NCBI RefSeq assembly: GCF_007746795.1
Contig: NZ_CP036343.1
Location: 6,949,029-7,013,028, forward strand
Length of the DNA stretch: 64,000 nt
Source: Gimesia algae
GTDB lineage: Bacteria; Planctomycetota; Planctomycetia; Planctomycetales; Planctomycetaceae
Direction: 5' to 3'
The position numbers and the translations under genes are program-made. The notes beneath the pieces were generated by a model that was not told the DNA's origin, ran no database searches, and was given only the letters and a program-made list of their open reading frames with translations. Shown one piece after another: positions 59,601 through 64,000 of the stretch (position 1 is the stretch's first letter; every line of letters begins with the position of its first letter).

Positions 59601-61397
59601 ATCTCTGGCCGGATCAGAGGGGTTACCAAACAGCGCGGAAGGCCAGCGGACGGAAGCCGGTGTATTGAATAATTCAGGGCCGGCAATTTCATAATTCACA
59701 TAATAAGGCCAGGTTGCCGGACCACCAAAGGGAGCCTGCAGATTGGTACGACGGTAGTCCGCTCCCGATCGCCAGGTACGGCCGGCACCGTTATGAGCGA
59801 GCGGGTGTTTGAATGAAATCGCACCCGCGCGTGACCCCTGCAGGGAACCACTCTGGTTACTGCCTTCATAACGGTCTCCGTTATCGTCGACCCCACTTTG
59901 GCCCGGTCGTGAAAATTCACCGGGTACAAGGTTATCACCAGTAGCATCCCGCTGCGCCGCATACAGACGGTTGGGTTCACCCCAGCGACCATTGATCAGG
60001 TCGCGGATATCGGACTTGATGCCGTAGTCAATGGTAGCAGGAACCGTAAAATCGGGGCGCCCGTAATTCAGGAAGAAATATTCCATGTTGGAGAGTTCCG
60101 GCCAAGTGGTCGGCTCTGCGCCAAAAAACATGTGATGCTGATTGAAAGCGGTGCCGGCAGGACTGGGAATCCGTGCTGTCAACGCCCACTGTGGATTGAT
60201 CTCACCGGGAGAAGACAGCCCCTGATGAGAGCGGGACAGGAAAATGAACTGGTTCGAACCAGAGCCCGAGGTATTGTTACCGAAAGTACCGGCAGGGGCA
60301 TAGTTCAGGTCGATGCTTCCCGGCTGCCGCATATTACCGGCGGTATTCAGATCGATCAGACCGTTGGTGTCATACACGGTGAACGAGAACAGGGGGATGA
60401 TATAGTCCCCCGGGTTCTGCGGGTCTTCGATCGGTGGAAAATCAAGATCCAGCCAGACCCCTTCCTTAATCGTATCGCCGTCGTTGTCGACGTCGAGGGT
60501 ATAATCGGTATCCGCGTCACTTGTCCAGACTCCCAACGCCCCCGCAATGTCAAAATCAGTTGTATTAAACCGTGGTGATCCAGAGTCTGTATCCGTATCA
60601 CGATGAATAAAATGATGCTCATTATGCGGACGGAAAACCCGTTGCGGTGAAATTGTGGCTTCGTTATAGGGATCCGCTATTGGATTTCCACTATTATCAC
60701 GTAAGTATTGAGGCCGATGAAACGAAGGGATAATGACCAGTTGTACGTCGTTTAAGTTGCCCGGCCAGGTGGGTCCGGGAACATAACCTTTATACGCCAG
60801 AAACATGTTGTTAATATCTGGTGAAGTATAGTCAACGTCGGGCTGAGGATAATTATTATGTAAGCTAAGATTTGAAGGAACAGTTAAACTAGCAGAAGGA
60901 GAAATATTAACATTTAATAGGTTATTACTATCTGCAGAACCATCGTAATCTTGATCAACGATCAGACCATTTGATCCATCTAAAATCACATTGATTCCCT
61001 GGCCATTGAAAGGGCTCTGATCCATGCTTATCACATCAACACCACTCTGGCTTGTTTTTACTGTTCCCAGCATATTGTAGATCATTGAGTGGCGGGGATA
61101 ATCGCCGCCCCACAGGGCGCTGTTTTTACGGTATTTGTCGGGTCCTTTGATCAGTTGTTCGAGGCCCCAGTTGAACAGGACGTCTGCCTGCAGGCCGGGA
61201 TCGGCTTCGTTGATGGCGGCATCGGCAAAGTTTTCGGCACTGGTCTGTTCCTGCGCGGACAAGGTGTAGAACACCACCGCCATCAAAGCGAGAATGGCGA
61301 GCAGCGCAATCACAACGAGCAGAGTGGACCCGCGCCGCTGGTGAATGATCTGGTTCTGGCAGCTGCCTGTTTTTTGTTTCATTAAAATGGATTTCAT
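56676..61397 (-). CDS. Giant GspK/PilX-like pseudopilin-associated exoprotein
   Basis: 1573 residues from ATG 61397, picked because GGGAGG is seven bases upstream (the open frame continues 19 codons above it). The N-terminal part, QRRGSTLLVVIALLAILALM then AVVFYTLSAQEQ, is the hydrophobic helix of GspK/PilX-type proteins. The rest is extracytoplasmic with EF-hand or type-3 Ca loops (DQDYDGSAD, DVDNDGDTIKEG, DSNGNGSLDTGEDLNGN, DLDGNGDF). GspK in type II secretion is about 300 residues, so this is about five times larger. No enzyme domain is recognised. It is in one operon with a PulJ-like and a truncated pseudopilin gene and lies upstream of two DUF1559 genes. Confidence 0.85.
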   Translation of the reverse strand: MKSILMKQKTGSCQNQIIHQRRGSTLLVVIALLAILALMAVVFYTLSAQEQTSAENFADAAINEADPGLQADVLFNWGLEQLIKGPDKYRKNSALWGGDYPRHSMIYNMLGTVKTSQSGVDVISMDQSPFNGQGINVILDGSNGLIVDQDYDGSADSNNLLNVNISPSASLTVPSNLSLHNNYPQPDVDYTSPDINNMFLAYKGYVPGPTWPGNLNDVQLVIIPSFHRPQYLRDNSGNPIADPYNEATISPQRVFRPHNEHHFIHRDTDTDSGSPRFNTTDFDIAGALGVWTSDADTDYTLDVDNDGDTIKEGVWLDLDFPPIEDPQNPGDYIIPLFSFTVYDTNGLIDLNTAGNMRQPGSIDLNYAPAGTFGNNTSGSGSNQFIFLSRSHQGLSSPGEINPQWALTARIPSPAGTAFNQHHMFFGAEPTTWPELSNMEYFFLNYGRPDFTVPATIDYGIKSDIRDLINGRWGEPNRLYAAQRDATGDNLVPGEFSRPGQSGVDDNGDRYEGSNQSGSLQGSRAGAISFKHPLAHNGAGRTWRSGADYRRTNLQAPFGGPATWPYYVNYEIAGPELFNTPASVRWPSALFGNPSDPARDYYLLDDSDEIVVDMEKVQRPYDDPFGPEEMAHLQLSGTDIVSSGVTSRLASLMPRNFGTTGGTDYERRKRFTTIAWDLKQFSKPVSTSGITNQFPPPYPTNPFRPELLELLGTGLPQGTISTPHQTKLNLNQLLVLENTGTGRTVSYRPLTSHPGEDSNGNGSLDTGEDLNGNTMLDLLPATAINTSWSSSSLPAYPPTTNEQQEFWARYDRQRMARDIYTLLYSLNCFTSPSSDSFTVANPYPRNYSSDEMLQMAQFAVNLVDSLDPDSVMTRFEYDTNLGDGWGLDDNPFTNTSAEQATGQRKVVWGVEAVELTLSEFTLVQCEDQMTDHAVTQFPDDKVDGTDKERFFSAIELRNNSPYTVSFGTRGKWMLGLEVDGGMVSYAIPKNKSVRAGELFTLLSSSGGDTFESGGGDPYSELRVDLDGNGDFTAAGERIIPAVAIAAGDKIDMVTDQATTQSLVTVLNDSFTDITTSAGSFLDQGRTQLAATATDVKVKLFRKAHLGRDVYVTTGTPVPDSDNPWILVDEISVPKSDFNLTSDTAAAAEAQLDRGAMKSQERSQPLHQRSDTVNTIASGNIRNTIGQQNSRTTTNFTAWQPHFDRDFSSPVELFSIPIVGPTQEIVAPQTLPVSATGPNGSNLDGSSSAGKTRRRLMTYALVDSAMQQSGIGVLDGVQTAGIQKFLNPDGENNTGPDDDDNFWFRLFEYVEVPSRIHRQLANPLKDFRVPGKLNPNTIRDPSVLAALIDDMGTTSSVLDGGAYNTDVTNAYKIHRLNDTSEGSARNWWAEFIRSRDAVDPIANIELPGTPGSRPFRSFDFFGSRNAATTGVRDLRENSLFRSLPTDISSGHVDDPRLLFEVATRSDHENGPADFHSRNRILSKIMGNMTTRSNTFTVFMSVAYFEASGAGLTAHDDVVQIGDRAHGKSVHVPDYRGFFVVDRTRVEEAYEPTTKKYDNWKRLVRYRHLIQSIQED

Positions 61398-61479
61398 TTC
61401 CATACCTCCCGAAGTGTCTGATGACCGTGACCCGGACCGGCACTGGGAAAACATTGTTGGGGTTTCAAAATATCAGGAA

Positions 61480-62997
61480 TCACTCCGCCAGCAGATTGCG
61501 TAACGGATGAATGATCGTCATTTGTCGTAACTGATCAGATGAGACGTCTATGTATCGAATGGTAATCTGAATCGCTTTTAACGCTTTGGGGTTCGTGGAA
61601 CCGTCGACGGGCCGGAATGGTGGCGGATCCTCGCCGGTTGCATGATCATTATCCCCGTCGGCATTGTCGAGGTCATACTGGATATGCCAGGTGTCATAAA
61701 TATTGGTTGCATGGGTCGCATCCGGATTATTATTTTTGTACGCAGGAGTAGCACTCGTGGCGTAGTCCACCGCGATGGTATTCCCGATATCGGTGAACTG
61801 ACCTAATGCCTCATCGAACAGTTTAATGTCAAAGGCAATTACGTTCGGCAGCACCAGATCTTCAGAACGCCGTAAACCGGACGCATACTGGTTGACGACA
61901 TTCGTCGTGCGATCCAAAACCAGGGTGGAACCAGAGGGGCTCATTGGATTGGAGCCGCCGGCTGTTGAAGGCGCCTGCGGATACCGGAAATCAATGTCGG
62001 ATGTTTCCTGGTGGGTAAACCGACCAATAAACTGCGGGTATCCATCAGCATCATCCACATACTCCCGCGGCAATCCCGTAGCATGATTATAACCAAAGCG
62101 AAAACGGGTACGCCCCAGTGAAAAATTCGGTGCTTCCAGTGTGGTATTATCCAATGACTCTACACCATGAAAGTTCGCATAAGCGGTTGGGGTGCCGTAA
62201 CGATAGACGGAAAAATCAAAATCATTCAAGAAATTACCAGAGGTATAAGAATCTAAACCGACGTCGTATAAATTGTTGGCCGGGTCGAAGAATTCCCGTC
62301 CCCCCGTGGTCATTGCATTTTCAGCAGTCTGCGGTTGGGTGGAATCGGTGGTTTCCAGATCCAGTGGCTTGCGAATTAACATGGTCCGTCGATAGAGGTT
62401 TCCGCCTCTCATGAAATAGCAGACTTCAGCATAAGGAGACACAGAGGTCGTATCGGAGCTGATCCTGGCGTCATCGGTTTCGGGTTGATTGGGATGGGCA
62501 ATCGATGGCTGTTGTCCAGAAGGTGTCACAGTAGCTCCCAGCACAGACGCTTTCCCGTAATAGGGGGTCGTATCCAGAAGCTTGGCGGTAATGTTGGCAT
62601 CGACTGTAAACTGAATCAGGTCATCAGAATCGTTATTCGGATCGTTCTCCGAAATGACCAGATATCCTTTTCGATCTGTAAAATCGCTGACTCTGAAAGC
62701 GGTTGCCTGCTCAGTGGGGTCAAAGGGTATCACATTCTGAAAAGTTCGTTTATTCAGGTCGGATTGGATGAGTGTGGTCAGCATGCGTGCCCGTTGATCG
62801 TTTTCAGAGAGGCCACGCTGGGTGGTAATCGAGTTGGCAGCGATCTGGAAGATCTGGGTAAACATCACCATCATCAACAGAACCAGCGCAACAGATACCA
62901 GCAACTCAACGAGCGTAAACCCGCTCTGAGTGATTGCATGGTACTGCCTGCTCTTTCGTCGGGCAGCGAGTTTTCTGTTACCTGCTGAGTATTTCAT
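61480..62997 (-). CDS. PulJ/GspJ-like minor pseudopilin, enlarged
   Basis: 505 residues, about 2.5 times the usual GspJ length. Residues 1-20 form a basic leader and the prepilin motif is SGFTLVELLVSVALVLLMMV (about 25-45). The body is beta-rich and has variable loops (GKASVLGATVTPSGQQPS, YFMRGGNLYRRTMLIRKP). It includes the T2SS-J-like phrase DIKLFDEALGQFTD and ends with IRYIDVSSDQLRQMTIIHPL. It should be processed by prepilin peptidase and be a minor pseudopilin at the tip with the giant K-like protein encoded next. The start is preceded by a modest ribosome site. Confidence 0.88.
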   Translation of the reverse strand: MKYSAGNRKLAARRKSRQYHAITQSGFTLVELLVSVALVLLMMVMFTQIFQIAANSITTQRGLSENDQRARMLTTLIQSDLNKRTFQNVIPFDPTEQATAFRVSDFTDRKGYLVISENDPNNDSDDLIQFTVDANITAKLLDTTPYYGKASVLGATVTPSGQQPSIAHPNQPETDDARISSDTTSVSPYAEVCYFMRGGNLYRRTMLIRKPLDLETTDSTQPQTAENAMTTGGREFFDPANNLYDVGLDSYTSGNFLNDFDFSVYRYGTPTAYANFHGVESLDNTTLEAPNFSLGRTRFRFGYNHATGLPREYVDDADGYPQFIGRFTHQETSDIDFRYPQAPSTAGGSNPMSPSGSTLVLDRTTNVVNQYASGLRRSEDLVLPNVIAFDIKLFDEALGQFTDIGNTIAVDYATSATPAYKNNNPDATHATNIYDTWHIQYDLDNADGDNDHATGEDPPPFRPVDGSTNPKALKAIQITIRYIDVSSDQLRQMTIIHPLRNLLAE

Positions 62998-63053
62998 ATT
63001 GAATTCTCAATTTCCGTTCGATATGTCATTTCTTTTGAATCGTATCCAGGTGA

Positions 63054-64000
63054 TCAGTTAGAAGGGTCCAGTTTGTTTCCCAAAGCATAAACCTGAACCA
63101 CATCCGAGCGGACGATCACGCCATCCGCAGTCTCAGCAAGGCCCGCCGAGTTCCGAATATCCTCCGCGATGGGTTGATCCAGGACTACGAGGGCTGCTGT
63201 GGCAGTACTGTTTTCTGTGTAGTTCTGAATGCGATACCAGCGCGCGTTTTTGACATCAAAGATGTGCCCCCCCTTCTTGAGGGGCGGCCTGACATGATCA
63301 ACGGACACGTTCAGAGGAGGTCCTGTAATGTTGTTATTGTAATTCAGTGTGAACTGATAGTTGGGTTCGTCATCCGAACCTTTCCAGCCCAGTTCACCCC
63401 GCTCATCGGTGGTTCCATCCTGGTTATCATCTTCGCCAGCAACTCCGGGAGCCCCGTCTGCCCCGGTCGTGTATCTCACAAAATCACTGACGCTGTGTAC
63501 GACTTCGCTGAGCGGAGAAAAGTCCCGTTTGAAAAATACGACTACATCCACAGAGGCGACCCGGGTAGGCTGGTGCCGTACAGAGAGGAGATAACTGTAA
63601 CGCTGTTCCTGGATTTCAATACGAACCTTCGACACAATCCCCAATCCGCCTGAATCGACGTAGCGCAAATTATCCGGAAGAGCCGTAAAACCTGTTAGCG
63701 TATGGCTGGAAATATTAGCGGGAGGAATCGACGTCAGGGGGCGTACCTGGGCGATTTTTCCCGATTCATCAAAGATCACAATTCGAGACCAGATCCCCTG
63801 TGAATAACCGGCGACCGCATTCTGGTCAATTTCTGTCATCAGTTCGGTCGACAGATCTTCCGGATAAAATTCGAGCTCGGTCAGAGAATTCGATTTCGGG
63901 ATCCCTTCAAACTGAACTCGCCAACTGTCCTGCTGAGAGAAGAAATTCGGTCCCGAGCCCATCGCAGTAAAACCGGCATCGAAACGGATCACCCTCCCGT
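63054..64000 (-). CDS. Partial minor pseudopilin-like (GspI/H-type) protein, N-terminus cut by window edge
   Basis: At least 315 residues visible; the frame is open to the window edge, so the start lies beyond 64000 (GTG 63992 is too close to a GGGAGG to be convincing). The C-terminal body has beta-type stretches (RIVIFDESGKIAQVRPLT, KVRIEIQEQRYSYLLSVRH), a Ca-loop-like DNQDGTTDERGELGWKG and ends VQVYALGNKLDPSN. Its position upstream of the J-like gene in the same orientation suggests the I or H minor pseudopilin. The prepilin motif is not seen because it is off the edge. Confidence 0.65.
   Translation of the reverse strand, partial: GRVIRFDAGFTAMGSGPNFFSQQDSWRVQFEGIPKSNSLTELEFYPEDLSTELMTEIDQNAVAGYSQGIWSRIVIFDESGKIAQVRPLTSIPPANISSHTLTGFTALPDNLRYVDSGGLGIVSKVRIEIQEQRYSYLLSVRHQPTRVASVDVVVFFKRDFSPLSEVVHSVSDFVRYTTGADGAPGVAGEDDNQDGTTDERGELGWKGSDDEPNYQFTLNYNNNITGPPLNVSVDHVRPPLKKGGHIFDVKNARWYRIQNYTENSTATAALVVLDQPIAEDIRNSAGLAETADGVIVRSDVVQVYALGNKLDPSN

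Overview
The window comes from a planctomycete chromosome, most likely a Gimesia/Planctomyces-type organism. I infer this from several lineage-typical gene types: six DUF1559 'PulG-like' proteins with a prepilin-type N-terminus and an H-x(n)-DG tail, small carboxypeptidase-regulatory-like lipoproteins beside them, a sigma factor/FecR pair of the Rhodopirellula type, a Cys-rich YTV-type wall protein, a FGly sulfatase and a multihaem-TPR cytochrome. There are no rRNA genes, CRISPR arrays or intact insertion sequences. One tRNA (Arg, ACG) is present.

Layout. 1-4.2 kb: a BlaI/BlaR1 (M56) regulatory pair, cut by the left edge and preceded by two BlaI-type operators, then a SulP anion transporter and a YaiI/YqxD protein. 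4.5-7.8 kb: a lipoprotein and two tandem DUF1559 genes. 8-10.7 kb: an overlapping TPR / seven-bladed VCBS propeller pair. 11-15 kb: small secreted proteins (His-, Gly/Tyr- or Tyr/Arg-rich), a PI-PLC/GDPD-like protein and tRNA-Arg. 15-20 kb: a fumarylacetoacetase-family enzyme and an HlyD plus fused ABC exporter operon. 20-26.7 kb: a degenerate pseudopilin, an OmpA-like lipoprotein, a MarC/sulfatase operon, a Gfo/Idh/MocA oxidoreductase and a LarA-like protein that seems to lack the cofactor residues. 26.9-32.3 kb: an ECF sigma factor, a short PspA, an acidic repeat protein with HTH and membrane anchor, a secreted hydrolase-like protein and a methyltransferase.

32.7-36.4 kb is a compact module: sigma factor, FecR (frameshifted at a C8 run), DUF1559, lipoprotein. 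36.4-37.8 kb is a decayed patch with tiny overlapping membrane-protein genes and a dead group II intron reverse transcriptase. 37.9-41.3 kb holds the Cys-rich wall protein, a TIM-barrel epimerase and a histone-H1-like Lys/Ala/Pro protein with a structured leader. 41.5-47.3 kb: transglutaminase/DUF3857, HflX and an octahaem cytochrome with HEAT and TPR repeats. 47.4-50.7 kb: ParB without an adjacent ParA, three parS-like sites and a GT39-type glycosyltransferase flanked by inverted copies of a dispersed repeat. 51-53.6 kb: a TPR protein, a lipoprotein and two tandem ClpP genes. 54-64 kb: a minus-strand pseudopilin operon that includes a giant GspK/PilX-like protein and ends in duplicated DUF1559 genes.

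The most unusual signals are the parB/parS locus, a four-copy structured repeat (two copies near 7.8-8.1 kb, two flanking the glycosyltransferase gene), the sigma/FecR/DUF1559/lipoprotein module, the giant pseudopilin, the acidic SDSDV/DSGISL repeat protein, and the unlisted tiny membrane-protein genes at 36.85-37.2 kb. All family assignments come from motifs read by eye; no database search was run.
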